From: Ignavibacteria bacterium | Lineage (GTDB): Bacteria; Bacteroidota; Ignavibacteria; Kapaibacteriales; UBA961 | DNA: 64,000 nt | Assembly (NCBI GenBank): GCA_016720145.1 | Contig: JADJXV010000028.1 | Coordinates: 1 to 64,000 of the forward strand | Reading direction: 5' to 3' | Part shown: piece by piece, positions 9,430 through 17,964 of the stretch | How positions within the stretch are numbered: the first letter of the stretch is position 1 | How the letters are laid out: the number at the start of each line of letters is the position of its first letter | The notes under the pieces: generated by a model | What the model was told of the DNA's origin: nothing | What the model saw: only the letters and a program-made list of their open reading frames with translations | Databases searched by the model: none | Program-made: the position numbers and the translations under genes

Positions 9430-10305
9430 ATGCCTGAAACTCCCAAAGAAGACACAAAAATATGGACTGCACTCTCCGTTCGGAGATGGGGCGAGGGTTA
9501 TTTTGCCGAAAAGCAGATAGACAGTCCGCGCCTGACGATGGAGCTGATGCTCTGTAACATTTTACGTTACTCTCGAATCGATCTGTATTTACATTATGAT
9601 AAGCCGCTCACGGCATCGGAACTATCCGCTCTCAAGGCAATGATTGCTCGTAGAGTGAAGCGTGAACCGTTGCAGTATATTTTGGGTAACACAGAATTTT
9701 ACGGTTTGGAATTCAAAGTTGATTCTTCAGTGTTAATTCCACGCCCTGAAACTGAACTTTTGGTTGAATCCGTGATTGAATATATTGGTACTTTAGCGCA
9801 ATCAATTTCTATTCTTGATATTGGCACCGGTTCAGGCTGCATTGCCCTTACTATCGCAAAAAAATGTTCTGATAGCCGCGTCGTAGCATTAGATATATCG
9901 GAGTCTGCATTAGAAGTAGCAACGAAAAATCGCGATGCTCTTAGTGTTGAAAATTGTGAACTCGTCAAGCGAGATATTTTCTTGCCAATATCAGTGAAGA
10001 TGCCCTTCGATATTATTGTTTCCAATCCACCGTATGTATCATCAGAGAATATGTCGGAATTAGAACCTGAGTTAGCATTATACGAACCTCATATCGCTCT
10101 CACCGATGGAGCAGACGGACTCAAATTCTATAGAAGATTTGCTGATATTTTTCAGACAATCCTTGCGCCAAATGGGATATTCTTTGTGGAAATAGGATAT
10201 GGGCAAGTAAGTGATATACTTTCTCTATTTTCAGATAATTATGATTGTTCGGTGAAGAATGACCTGGCAGGAATTCCGCGGATACTGATTGGAAAGCGAC
10301 GGTAA
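9430..10305 (+). CDS. prmC: Peptide chain release factor N5-glutamine methyltransferase
   Basis: PrmC (HemK) methylates the Gln of the GGQ motif in release factors 1 and 2 using S-adenosylmethionine. The N-terminal helical domain spans about residues 20-90 (FAEKQIDSPRLTMELMLCNI). The Rossmann methyltransferase has the SAM loop ILDIGTGSGCIALTIA and the catalytic NPPYVS motif near residue 200, followed by the typical LEPELALYEPHIALTDGADG block. I place the start at the ATG at 9430 (MPETPKED), giving 291 residues, the normal family length. An ATG at 9307 would add 41 residues read through a repeat element and is not credible. No release factor gene is adjacent. Confidence 0.93.
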   Translation: MPETPKEDTKIWTALSVRRWGEGYFAEKQIDSPRLTMELMLCNILRYSRIDLYLHYDKPLTASELSALKAMIARRVKREPLQYILGNTEFYGLEFKVDSSVLIPRPETELLVESVIEYIGTLAQSISILDIGTGSGCIALTIAKKCSDSRVVALDISESALEVATKNRDALSVENCELVKRDIFLPISVKMPFDIIVSNPPYVSSENMSELEPELALYEPHIALTDGADGLKFYRRFADIFQTILAPNGIFFVEIGYGQVSDILSLFSDNYDCSVKNDLAGIPRILIGKRR

Positions 10306-10766
10306 ATTACCAAAAAGTAACGTCGGCATGGACGTACAAAGAGCTACTTTTGAATTTTCGTAGAATAGCACACTAGTTTGTAGGTAGAAAATCGCGAAGG
10401 AATTCAGTAGAATTTTGTTCGAGTAATTTGCTGTGAAACTATAAAATATTAAGCCGGATTGTGATTCGAAATGTAATGATTATGAGCTTTTTATCGAGCA
10501 AACATACAAGTGAAAGTCGGTAATAATTTTACATAAAATCCAGACCGTAAAAATTATTCTAACCTATGATAAATCAAGCTAAATAAGGTGTGTAGCAATG
10601 GCTGTGTAACTTAAAACTCAATATTTGTGTCTAAGCTGATGAGACAATAGTAAAAAAAAAGCGAGGTATTACTCGCCTATATGGAATAAGTTGCTTTTCG
10701 TTTTTGAAATTTTTAGTAGTTTTGGCAAAAAAGCAACATAAAATGTACGTCTAAAAAGGAATAATT
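10306..10766. other. Intergenic region with a small hairpin
   Basis: About 460 AT-rich bases without a supported gene or tRNA. The only clear structure is GCGAG/CTCGC at 10661-10675, preceded by nine A residues. On the minus strand this reads as a weak intrinsic terminator, though no minus-strand gene precedes it. The promoter for the STAS-exbB block should lie here; AAAGGAA just before 10767 is a good ribosome binding site. Confidence 0.5.
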
Positions 10767-11108
10767 ATGTCTCAAATCAAAAAAGAAGAACGTGCCGGAA
10801 TTACTGTTCTTCAGCTTCGAGGTCAATTTATCGGAGGGGATGAAACTGATGAATTACGATCGATGCTGACCGAAGCTGCAGAACTCCAACAGTCGAAGCT
10901 CATTGTCAATCTTGAAAATGTATCCTACCTGAACTCCACGGCGCTTGGAGTGTTGATCTCAGCTCACACAAATTTTGTAAAACGTGACGGTAAAATCGCT
11001 CTTTGCAATGTGAGTAAGTCAATTGAAAATATATTTGTGATTACAAAGCTGACTCTCGTTTTCTCAATTTTTGCGACACTTGACGAAGCCGTCAAACAAC
11101 TTTCCTAA
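10767..11108 (+). CDS. STAS-domain anti-sigma factor antagonist-like protein
   Basis: A 113-residue single STAS domain like SpoIIAA. It shows the family pattern ITVLQLRGQFIGGDETDELR at the start, KLIVNLENVSYLNSTALGVL at the centre and the DEAVKQL helix at the end. Ser57 in YLNSTALG lies where partner-switching antagonists are phosphorylated by an RsbW/SpoIIAB-type kinase; the usual DSS/DST is NST here. AAGGAA nine bases upstream is the ribosome site. The gene is followed 68 bases later by exbB on the same strand, so it may be the first gene of the block, but no anti-sigma kinase or phosphatase is in the window. The target is unknown. Confidence 0.88.
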   Translation: MSQIKKEERAGITVLQLRGQFIGGDETDELRSMLTEAAELQQSKLIVNLENVSYLNSTALGVLISAHTNFVKRDGKIALCNVSKSIENIFVITKLTLVFSIFATLDEAVKQLS

Positions 11109-11176
11109 TAGCTCTGCCTTCCTAACTAATTGAATTTTATTTACTTTCTTAATTTTTATCTTAAAGGATTTTTTCT

Positions 11177-11956
11177 ATGAAAAATTTGTTTAATGCTTTG
11201 GTGATGGGATTGTCGCTCGTAGTAGCCAGCTCTATGTGGTGGTTTTGGATGGGTAACCCTGCAAACTTCAAAGACGGTGCAATGCGACATGATCCAATTA
11301 ATACTTGGGGTACAATCCATACTGGTGGTCCTCTTGTGGCTGTACTTATTGCCCTGCTCATCATTGCTATTACATTTATTATTGAGCGTTGGTTCTCTAT
11401 CAGCAAAGCTAAGGGAAATGGCGATTTAGCGATGTTTATCAAGACCGTTTCAACTACCTTGGCAAGCGGTAATGTGAGTGCTGCTATCTCAGAATGCGAT
11501 AAACAACGTGGTTCATTATCCAATATCGTACGCTCAGGTCTTGAACGCTACGAGCAAGTAGCCAACGACCCAGAATATGATTCAGAAAAGAAAATAGCAG
11601 AAGTACAACGTGCAATCGACGAAGCGATGAACCTCGAAACTCCCCTCCTCGAAAAGAACTTAGTTATTATTTCCACCGTGTCTTCTATCTCAACGATGAT
11701 TGGTCTCTTGGGTACTACTCTTGGGATGATTCGTGCGTTTGCGGCTCTTGGAGCTGCCGGTGGAGCTGTGTCTGCACAAGCACTTTCAATTGGTATTTCT
11801 GAGGCTCTTTATAATACTGCGTTTGGTCTTGCTGCTGCAATTATTGCTATTGTTGCGTATAACTTCTTTACAACTAAAGTAGATAACTTTATATACATGA
11901 TCGACGAAGCCATACTAAGTGTGATGGAAATTCTCACAATTAAAGTGAAAAAGTAA
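11177..11956 (+). CDS. exbB: MotA/TolQ/ExbB proton channel protein
   Basis: A 259-residue inner-membrane protein forming the proton channel scaffold that powers TonB. Membrane segments are visible at about residues 7-25 (VMGLSLVVASSMWWFW), 53-73 (VAVLIALLIIAITFIIERWF), 155-180 (IISTVSSISTMIGLLGTTLG) and 205-228 (TAFGLAAAIIAIVAYNFF). The conserved T-x-x-G-L-L-G-T-x-x-G-M block is intact. A cytoplasmic loop of about 80 residues separates segments 2 and 3, as in ExbB/TolQ. It is followed at 78 bases by exbD, with which it forms the pentamer-dimer motor. Assignment to ExbB rather than TolQ rests on the adjacent tonB genes. Confidence 0.93.
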   Translation: MKNLFNALVMGLSLVVASSMWWFWMGNPANFKDGAMRHDPINTWGTIHTGGPLVAVLIALLIIAITFIIERWFSISKAKGNGDLAMFIKTVSTTLASGNVSAAISECDKQRGSLSNIVRSGLERYEQVANDPEYDSEKKIAEVQRAIDEAMNLETPLLEKNLVIISTVSSISTMIGLLGTTLGMIRAFAALGAAGGAVSAQALSIGISEALYNTAFGLAAAIIAIVAYNFFTTKVDNFIYMIDEAILSVMEILTIKVKK

Positions 11957-12033
11957 TTTTTGTCCATACTTGTGTTCGGCGGGGAAAGTACTGACTTTAT
12001 CCCACCACACATCTAACCGAAGGAGTAAGACCA

Positions 12034-12591
12034 ATGGCAAAAGTTAAAATGAAGCGGACAGGATTCGTGCTCGACATGACACCTCTGGTGGATATTGCAT
12101 TTCTGTTGCTGACATTTTTTATGTTCACTGCAAAATTCAAATCCGAAGCTGAAAGCGAACAAAAATTCCAAATCAAACGCCCCAAAGCGTCCGCAGATAC
12201 ATCGAAGTTACCGGATAAAAATCTTGCAATCATCAAAATAGCAATCGACTCTGTAAATACAAGCGATACATCGTATTACTTCGAAATGACAAATGAAAAA
12301 GATAGGCAAATTGTATTTTCAACAGCAGTTGGTATTGATGATGCACAGCGATCAAAAATGCAAATCAAAGCCACACTTGCCAATCTGAATACACTCGTTC
12401 ATGATGCAAGAACAGTCAATCCGAATACAAAATTTGCGATAGACGCTGATAAGCGAATTCGGTTCAAATGGGTGAATGATTGCATGGAAGTAATGAGGAA
12501 AAATCTTGCAACAGCTTTTAATCTAGTTACCGACAAAAACAAGGAATGTAAATTCCACCAAATTACTCAAGAATTTTACTATAGAATATAA
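12034..12591 (+). CDS. exbD: ExbD/TolR family biopolymer transport protein, first copy
   Basis: A 185-residue single-pass protein. After a short basic cytoplasmic tail comes DMTPLVDIAFLLLTFFMFT, with the membrane Asp (D20) that carries protons in ExbD/TolR/MotB. The periplasmic domain is longer than in most ExbD (about 185 against 140 residues) and has two Cys residues near the end. GGAG precedes the start at a good distance. Bacteroidota often carry two different exbD genes in tandem; this one is followed at 12 bases by the second copy. The two share the membrane segment almost exactly but differ in the periplasm, suggesting a hetero-oligomer. Confidence 0.92.
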   Translation: MAKVKMKRTGFVLDMTPLVDIAFLLLTFFMFTAKFKSEAESEQKFQIKRPKASADTSKLPDKNLAIIKIAIDSVNTSDTSYYFEMTNEKDRQIVFSTAVGIDDAQRSKMQIKATLANLNTLVHDARTVNPNTKFAIDADKRIRFKWVNDCMEVMRKNLATAFNLVTDKNKECKFHQITQEFYYRI

Positions 12592-12603
12592 TCGGAGGTC
12601 GTT

Positions 12604-13149
12604 ATGGCTGGTGGTGGGTCACTCGGCGAAGGGCGTGAGAAAGCAAAACGCGGCAAGCCCTCGAAAAGAAAAAAGAAAAAACGCGTAGGATTTCATCTTG
12701 ATATGACTCCGCTGGTGGATATAGCATTCCTGTTGCTGACGTTTTTCATGTTCACTACGACCATGACACAGCCGCAAATTATGAATATGTCTATTCCTCC
12801 TGAAAATGAAGAAGTAAAAGTTATTGATAAGGAGCTTTACACACTTCGTATTCGTGGTGACGGAAAAATATTCTATAATATAGCTACGGATGAACCTCAG
12901 ATAATGGAATTAAAGAACTTAAAGAAAATGTCGTTCGAAGAAAATTTAAAGTTGAAGAATAGATTAATTGTTGTACTCAAAATAGATGACAATGCATCGT
13001 ATGAAGTTGTAATTAAAGTATTGGATGAATTAAACTTGGCGGAGGCAGATCTCACTACTGCTATGAAAAAAAACAACCTCATGCGTGACCGAAGATTCAC
13101 AATAGCCCCAATGACTGAGAAAGATTTAGAGGAGATTAAATCATTATGA
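12604..13149 (+). CDS. exbD: ExbD/TolR family biopolymer transport protein, second copy
   Basis: A 181-residue partner of the preceding exbD. It has a very basic N-terminus (KAKRGKPSKRKKKKR), then DMTPLVDIAFLLLTFFMFTT with the proton-carrying Asp at residue 39. The periplasmic ExbD domain follows, ending in the typical MKKNNLMRDRRFTIAPMT region. CGGAGG just before the ATG is a strong ribosome site. Its stop overlaps the tonB start as ATGA (13146-13149), so the two are translationally coupled. It should act in the inner membrane with ExbB to energise TonB. Confidence 0.92.
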   Translation: MAGGGSLGEGREKAKRGKPSKRKKKKRVGFHLDMTPLVDIAFLLLTFFMFTTTMTQPQIMNMSIPPENEEVKVIDKELYTLRIRGDGKIFYNIATDEPQIMELKNLKKMSFEENLKLKNRLIVVLKIDDNASYEVVIKVLDELNLAEADLTTAMKKNNLMRDRRFTIAPMTEKDLEEIKSL

Positions 13150-13907
13150 ACGATACATTAGCCCTTACCGCCAAAAGTTATGGCGCTTTTGAGATGAAAG
13201 AGTTTATAAAGAAGTCCACGGTAAAAGCTTTTATCATTACAATGGGAATTCTACTTCTCCTCCTCATTGCTTACTTGATTACAAAAGCTGTATCAGGTAA
13301 AATTTTTAGGAACGTAGCCCCAATTACAAAAATGCGTCTAGAAAATATTGCACCTCCACCGGATGCGAACTTACCTCCACCTCCACCTCCACCTCCAGTA
13401 GTAAATACAGGACCAATTACTCGTGCTGGTACTCCAGTTCCCGTCCCTGATGCAGAAATAACACCTGATATGCAGGATTTTGCAAGCATAAAAGATATAG
13501 ATCGAGCAAGTGCAGAAGGTGGAAGTGGTTTGGATAACGGCGGATTCTCCTCGAATATTGAAGTAAACCAACCTATTGATGTAAATAAAGAAGAAGAACC
13601 GAGCCCTGATGATTTTATCGCCGTCGAAAAAGATCCGGAGCCAAATTATGCTCTTCTCAAAAAGAATACGGTGTTTCCGGAAATGGCTCGTCGGGCAGGT
13701 ATTGAGGGTAAGGTAATTGTTCGTGTGCTTGTTGGTAAAGACGGCAAGCCAAAACCGGGAAAGTACAAAATCGAAGATTCTTCGAATGAGATGTTCAACC
13801 AAGCGGCTATTGACGCTATCATGAAGACTCCTTTCACACCAGCCATCCAAAACGGACAACCGATTGAAGTGTGGGTGACAGTGCCGATGAATTTTCAACT
13901 TCGGTAA
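13146..13907 (+). CDS. tonB: Energy transducer TonB
   Basis: A 253-residue TonB that links the ExbBD motor to outer-membrane receptors. The N-terminus has the YGAFEMKEFIKKSTV motif seen in many Bacteroidota TonBs, then one membrane helix at about 28-48 (AFIITMGILLLLLIAYLI). A proline-rich stretch (PPPDANLPPPPPPPP, about 70-86) and an acidic linker follow, then a full TonB C-terminal domain from about residue 165 (YALLKKNTVFPEMARRAGIE, VRVLVGKDGKP, QPIEVWVTVPMNFQLR). It is translationally coupled to exbD and is the only copy in the cluster with every canonical part. Its C-terminal domain is nearly identical in DNA to the copies that follow. Confidence 0.95.
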   Translation: MNDTLALTAKSYGAFEMKEFIKKSTVKAFIITMGILLLLLIAYLITKAVSGKIFRNVAPITKMRLENIAPPPDANLPPPPPPPPVVNTGPITRAGTPVPVPDAEITPDMQDFASIKDIDRASAEGGSGLDNGGFSSNIEVNQPIDVNKEEEPSPDDFIAVEKDPEPNYALLKKNTVFPEMARRAGIEGKVIVRVLVGKDGKPKPGKYKIEDSSNEMFNQAAIDAIMKTPFTPAIQNGQPIEVWVTVPMNFQLR

Positions 13908-13946
13908 GTGTATGTAAAGTTAAATAAATACACGAGGGAAGGCAAA

Positions 13947-14777
13947 ATGAAAACAACCTATAAACTGCTGATTATGATTGGAGTAATAGGCACAATATGT
14001 TTTCAGATGCAGTTGCTCGCAGCGCCTTCATTGACGAAAGTAACTTTCTCTCAGCAATCAGTGCTTTATTCTAGGTGTATTCTTGCACTGAAGGTAGATT
14101 CTTTAAAAAATGACAATAGAGCGGTTGACATTGAGCCAAGTCCTGATGATTTTGTACAAGTAGAGCGAGAGCCTGAACCCGACTATGCAAGACTCAGTAC
14201 CAATACCATATACCCTGAAATGGCTCGACGTGCAGGAATTCAAGGTAAAGTAATTATTCGGGTGCTTATAGGTAAAGACGGAATGCCGAAGCCGGGGAAG
14301 TATAAAATTGAAGATTCATCACATGAGTTGTTCAATCAGCCGACAATTGATGCTGTCATGAAAACTCCGTTTACACCTGCGCTACAAAAAGGACAGCCAA
14401 TTGAAGTATGGGTGACGGTACCTATGAATTTTCAACTTCGAGATGTACAAGAAGCTATAGAACCCAAGGTAGATGATTCTTTAAATATTGATCAAGAACC
14501 AATTCCTAATTATGCCATTCTTAGTCGAAATACTATTTACCCTGAGAGTGCCCGACGCACAGGTCAGGAAGGCAAAGTAATTGTTCAAGTGCTGTTAGGT
14601 AAAGATGGTATGCCAAAGCCGGGTAAGGTAAGTATAAAGAGTTCATCTAATGGAATATTTAATCAGGCAGCTATTGATGCAGTCATGAAAACACCATTTA
14701 CACCTGCAATACAAAAAGGACAGCCGATTGAAGTGTGGGTGACAGTGCCGATGAATTTTCAACTTCGAAATAAGTAA
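13947..14777 (+). CDS. Exported protein of two tandem TonB C-terminal domains
   Basis: I choose the ATG at 13947 because GAGGGAAGG precedes it; a frame-open ATG at 13908 lacks such a site. The 276-residue product has a signal peptide or N-terminal helix (LLIMIGVIGTICFQMQLLAA) followed by two complete TonB_C domains of about 95 residues: PDYARLSTNTIYPEMARRAG to WVTVPMNFQLR, and PNYAILSRNTIYPESARRTG to WVTVPMNFQLR. There is no proline-rich linker and no YGAFEMKEF anchor motif, so it is not a normal TonB. If the signal is cleaved it would be a free periplasmic double CTD that could occupy TonB boxes or peptidoglycan. Strong DNA identity to tonB indicates duplication. Confidence 0.85.
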   Translation: MKTTYKLLIMIGVIGTICFQMQLLAAPSLTKVTFSQQSVLYSRCILALKVDSLKNDNRAVDIEPSPDDFVQVEREPEPDYARLSTNTIYPEMARRAGIQGKVIIRVLIGKDGMPKPGKYKIEDSSHELFNQPTIDAVMKTPFTPALQKGQPIEVWVTVPMNFQLRDVQEAIEPKVDDSLNIDQEPIPNYAILSRNTIYPESARRTGQEGKVIVQVLLGKDGMPKPGKVSIKSSSNGIFNQAAIDAVMKTPFTPAIQKGQPIEVWVTVPMNFQLRNK

Positions 14778-14901
14778 GGTATTATGTAGTTCGTAAATGA
14801 GGATAAGCATTGGCAAAGATTACTTTTCGTTCCTACAATTGAAATTTAGCTGAAGTTACTGTACGTTCCTTCCATGTTTCATAATTATAAGGAGATTCGC
14901 C

Positions 14902-15615
14902 ATGAAAAAGAAAGTTGTCGTTTTCGCCCGCAAAAGCTACGGAGCTTTTGAAATGAAAGAGTTTATCGGGAAGTCCACCGTTCGTTCATTTGCACTTACA
15001 ATGGCTTTGGTGGCATTGGTACCGATGGTGTATATTGCAGTCAGTGCATCGGTGACTCCTCCATCAATTGTAGTATTGCCGGGGGTACCTACGACGACAG
15101 TGATACTACCGCAACCTGAAGCACAGACACCACCACCATCGCCGATTACAAAACAGATTCCACCGGATGTGGATGGAATACCAACAAAAATTGATAATAA
15201 TGTAGAAGTGCCTGAGAATGTTGATGTACCTGAAGTTGTTGAAATAGGTCAAGGTGATGGAATAAACTCACCGAATAACCCAAATACTCCATCTAACTTG
15301 AGTCAGAATAGTGGACCAGAAACACCGGCAACTACTATGAATCAACTTCCTACGGATGATGAAGAAGTCTATACCGATGTCGATCAAGAACCTGTATTGA
15401 ATTACAATCAATTACGACAAAATTTACAATATCCGGAAATAGCTCTTAGGATGGGAAGAGAAGGCAGTGTACTTTTGAGAGTAGTCGTAGGAATAGATGG
15501 AAAGCCTGTCGTGGGTAAAGTTCGGGTGGTAGAGTCCTCATTTTCGCCGGCTATTCAAAATAATCATCCGATTGAAATGGCGGTGATGGTGCCGATACGA
15601 TTCTACATTCGTTGA
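14902..15615 (+). CDS. TonB-like energy transducer with shortened C-terminal domain
   Basis: A 237-residue protein that shares the KSYGAFEMKEFIGKSTV anchor motif with the first tonB, then a membrane helix (FALTMALVALVPMVYIAV) and a linker rich in Pro, Asn and acidic residues. The TonB C-terminal domain starts at about 165 (LNYNQLRQNLQYPEIALRMG). It lacks about 16 residues between VVESS and FSPAIQN, where the other copies have NEMFNQAAIDAIMKTP, and ends MVPIRFYIR. The loss removes the second helix of the domain, so receptor binding may be altered. AAGGAG precedes the start and a terminator follows the stop. Confidence 0.88.
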   Translation: MKKKVVVFARKSYGAFEMKEFIGKSTVRSFALTMALVALVPMVYIAVSASVTPPSIVVLPGVPTTTVILPQPEAQTPPPSPITKQIPPDVDGIPTKIDNNVEVPENVDVPEVVEIGQGDGINSPNNPNTPSNLSQNSGPETPATTMNQLPTDDEEVYTDVDQEPVLNYNQLRQNLQYPEIALRMGREGSVLLRVVVGIDGKPVVGKVRVVESSFSPAIQNNHPIEMAVMVPIRFYIR

Positions 15616-15680
15616 AAATTGTGGTTAATCATGAGTGCAAGTGCAATGCTAATGTGCTGAAATAACAATACTTAAACTAT

Positions 15681-15730
15681 ACGCTGCTTCCCGCAATGAA
15701 CAATGCCTTTGGCGCGGAGCGGCGTTTTTT
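15681..15730 (+). terminator. Intrinsic terminator after the second tonB
   Basis: Imperfect hairpin ACGCTGCTTCC...GGAGCGGCGT followed by TTTTTT. It probably ends the exbB-tonB transcript, though genes on the same strand resume within 20 bases. Confidence 0.6.
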
Positions 15731-15740
15731 ATGAAAAGCC

Positions 15741-15962
15741 GTGATCGTACTTATTCTCAATTATATCGTCCGTAGCATTACTATTATCATGGGAGTGGTC
15801 TTTATCATCAATCCATTTCCTGCATTTCAGGATGATCCTGTTTTTGTGCGAACATTTGGTGTGATAGTAGTCATCTTCGGAGTTTTTCGGCTCATAATGC
15901 TTATTCGACAACATAAGCGCGCACGTCTTGAAGAATTGGAGGAAGAAAATGAAGAAGAATAG
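15741..15962 (+). CDS. Small membrane protein of unknown function
   Basis: A 73-residue protein with two hydrophobic segments, about residues 3-24 (VLILNYIVRSITIIMGVVFI) and 38-54 (TFGVIVVIFGVFRLIML), then a charged tail ending LEELEEENEEE. It overlaps the start of the PstS-like gene by 14 bases, and the ribosome site for that gene lies inside this frame, which favours a real, coupled gene. Some Bacteroidota carry a similar short membrane protein before the PstS-like lipoprotein of tonB clusters. I do not recognise a named family. Confidence 0.6.
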   Translation: MIVLILNYIVRSITIIMGVVFIINPFPAFQDDPVFVRTFGVIVVIFGVFRLIMLIRQHKRARLEELEEENEEE

Positions 15963-16869
15963 TCTCTTGATAATGGTGGTACTGCTTGCCTTTGCAGCAT
16001 GTGACAATGAACCAAAACAAAATAACGGGATGCCTGCGGAGACCGTTCGAGCAGGAAACGTAGAAATCGCCTGTGATGAAAGTGTTTATGCGCTTTTGAA
16101 GGCAATTCAACCGGTCTATGATACTGCTTTCCCGGATGCGAAAATCACTCTAAAACCTATGCCGGCAAGAGCGGCAATGAGCGAACTTTTCGCACTGAAA
16201 GCTCGGGGAATCATCGTAGCCCGCGACTATACACGAGACGAAGATTCAGTATTAAAAGCATACAAACGCTCTCCCCACGGCAAATTTCTACTCGCAAAAG
16301 ATGCCTTGGTATTTTTTGTGAAACGCAATTTCCCATTAGATACAATTTCAAAAAATCAACTCGCTGAGATATTTGGAAATACGAAACAAACGTTCAAACA
16401 ATACTTTCCTCATTTGCCTGCCGAACCCTCCATTGTCCTGCCATCCGAACAGTCCTCCGAATATGCTAATATCGTACAACTTGTTATGAACAATAAGCTT
16501 ACGACGCGAACTACTTTGCATGTGACTTCACCGGACTCTGTACTATTCATGGTCAAAAATACATTTTCAATCGGCGTCAGCTATTTATCTCGTATAGTCA
16601 AAGACACCTCGCTCAAGCCATTGATGATCGGTTATGATGATTCGACCGGCGAACATATCTGGCCCAAGCCAGTGCATCAATCATATATTGTGATGGAAAA
16701 ATATCCGTTTATTGTTCCTATTTTCGGATATTTGCAGGAAGAACGGCAAAATTTGCCGTGGGGGTTTCTTACTTTTATAAGAACAGACCCGCGTATTCAG
16801 CAGTATTTTCTGAATGCGGGGATTGTGCCGGGTTTCGGCAAATTTAATTTAATTCCATTGGAGGATTAA
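15949..16869 (+). CDS. PstS-like periplasmic substrate-binding lipoprotein
   Basis: A 306-residue lipoprotein, start at ATG 15949 after GGAGGAAG. The lipobox is LLAFAAC with Cys18. The mature part resembles the PstS/PBP-like family: VEIACDESVYALLKAIQPVY at the start, a repeated DALVFFVKRNFPLDTISKNQ segment typical of phosphate-binding homologues, and a late PIFGYLQEERQNLPWGFLTF region. No ABC transporter genes are near, so it is unlikely to be a simple phosphate importer part. Its place inside a tonB/TPR cluster, a layout I recall from other Bacteroidota, suggests an envelope role. The stop is directly followed by the next ATG. Confidence 0.82.
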   Translation: MKKNSLLIMVVLLAFAACDNEPKQNNGMPAETVRAGNVEIACDESVYALLKAIQPVYDTAFPDAKITLKPMPARAAMSELFALKARGIIVARDYTRDEDSVLKAYKRSPHGKFLLAKDALVFFVKRNFPLDTISKNQLAEIFGNTKQTFKQYFPHLPAEPSIVLPSEQSSEYANIVQLVMNNKLTTRTTLHVTSPDSVLFMVKNTFSIGVSYLSRIVKDTSLKPLMIGYDDSTGEHIWPKPVHQSYIVMEKYPFIVPIFGYLQEERQNLPWGFLTFIRTDPRIQQYFLNAGIVPGFGKFNLIPLED

Positions 16870-17787
16870 ATGAAACTATGGGGAATTGGACTGCTTCTCG
16901 TAACAAGCAGTGTGGCGCTGTCGCAATCAAGCTTGGACAAAGCCAAAAAATCATACTCGGAAAGAGATTATGCGAAAGCAAGCGCGTTTGCACTTATGGC
17001 TGTGCATGAGAATCCAAAGAATTCAGAAGCAATGATTATTGCCGGTGATGCGCTTGTGGAATTAAACAAACTCGACTCGGCAATGATACTGTATAAATCG
17101 GCTGAAAAACTCAGTCCGAAAAATGCCGCAGCAGTTCGGAAAATAGGACAAGTGCTTTCAAAGCAAGGCAAGCATCCGGAAGCAATCAAAACCTTGCAAA
17201 AATCCGTATCTCTCAACAATAAAGATAGTTACTCGTATCTTGCGCTTGGTGAGGCGATGCTCAAATCAGATGCACCCGACCAAGCAGAACAGCCACTTCT
17301 GAAAGCCAAGGAAATCAACAAGCAGCTCGCTCAAGCATGTGTCCTTTTAGGGGAATTCTATCAATCCCGCGGCAAAGCCGACCCTGCTCGATCAAATTTC
17401 GAAGACGCACTCCGCATTGATGCAAATTTGCTTGACGTTCGCAAAAAGCTGGTATCAGTGACCTTAGACGATAATGAACGTGACCCTGCCCGTGATGAAC
17501 CAATTGCAGTTGACAAAGATCCTTATGTAGATTTGGGAGTACTCAATCGCAGTGTCGTCTATCCACAAGTCGCAAAAAGAGCTGGTATTGAAGGCAAAGT
17601 GACGGTGAGAGTTCTCGTAAGAAAAGATGGAAAAGCACGGAAAAATTTCGTGGTTAGTACAGATTCAGAATTGCTTAACAAAAGTGCAATTGACGCAGTG
17701 ATGCAAGCTAAATATTTGCCGGCTATACAAAACGGGAAGCCCCTCGCATGTTGGATCACAGTTCCTATAGCTTTTAAGCTGAAGTAA
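16870..17787 (+). CDS. TPR protein fused to a TonB C-terminal domain
   Basis: A 305-residue exported protein whose ATG directly follows the stop of the PstS-like gene; GGAGG lies 5 bases before it. A signal peptide (WGIGLLLVTSSVALS) leads to about five TPR units over residues 20-200 (YAKASAFALMAVHENPKN, AIKTLQKSVSLNNKD). From about residue 215 there is a TonB_C domain (VDLGVLNRSVVYPQVAKRAG, VRVLVRKDGKA, WITVPIAFKLK). There is no membrane anchor other than the signal. The combination would place a protein-docking scaffold in the periplasm with a domain that normally binds outer-membrane receptor TonB boxes. Confidence 0.88.
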   Translation: MKLWGIGLLLVTSSVALSQSSLDKAKKSYSERDYAKASAFALMAVHENPKNSEAMIIAGDALVELNKLDSAMILYKSAEKLSPKNAAAVRKIGQVLSKQGKHPEAIKTLQKSVSLNNKDSYSYLALGEAMLKSDAPDQAEQPLLKAKEINKQLAQACVLLGEFYQSRGKADPARSNFEDALRIDANLLDVRKKLVSVTLDDNERDPARDEPIAVDKDPYVDLGVLNRSVVYPQVAKRAGIEGKVTVRVLVRKDGKARKNFVVSTDSELLNKSAIDAVMQAKYLPAIQNGKPLACWITVPIAFKLK

Positions 17788-17964
17788 ATTGTATTAATCA
17801 TGTCTCATATGTAGGGATGAAAAGTTTTTATGAAACACATGACCCAATCTCTAACATATACGTGAATCCGAAACAACCTCAATATGAAATGTGTCGTTTA
17901 TATTAACAGTAGAAATTGAATTATATATTGTATTAACTCAATGAAATATAAGGAAAAGATAACG

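Noticed and set aside
10661..10675. Hairpin with a flanking A tract as a terminator of prmC
   Set aside because: The U tract would be on the minus strand, so it cannot end prmC; it is left as an unassigned structure.
13371..13898. Long open frame of 175 codons on the minus strand opposite tonB
   Set aside because: It is antisense to well-supported tonB, its protein is low-complexity (Trp/Arg runs from the proline codons) and lacks a start signal or family features.
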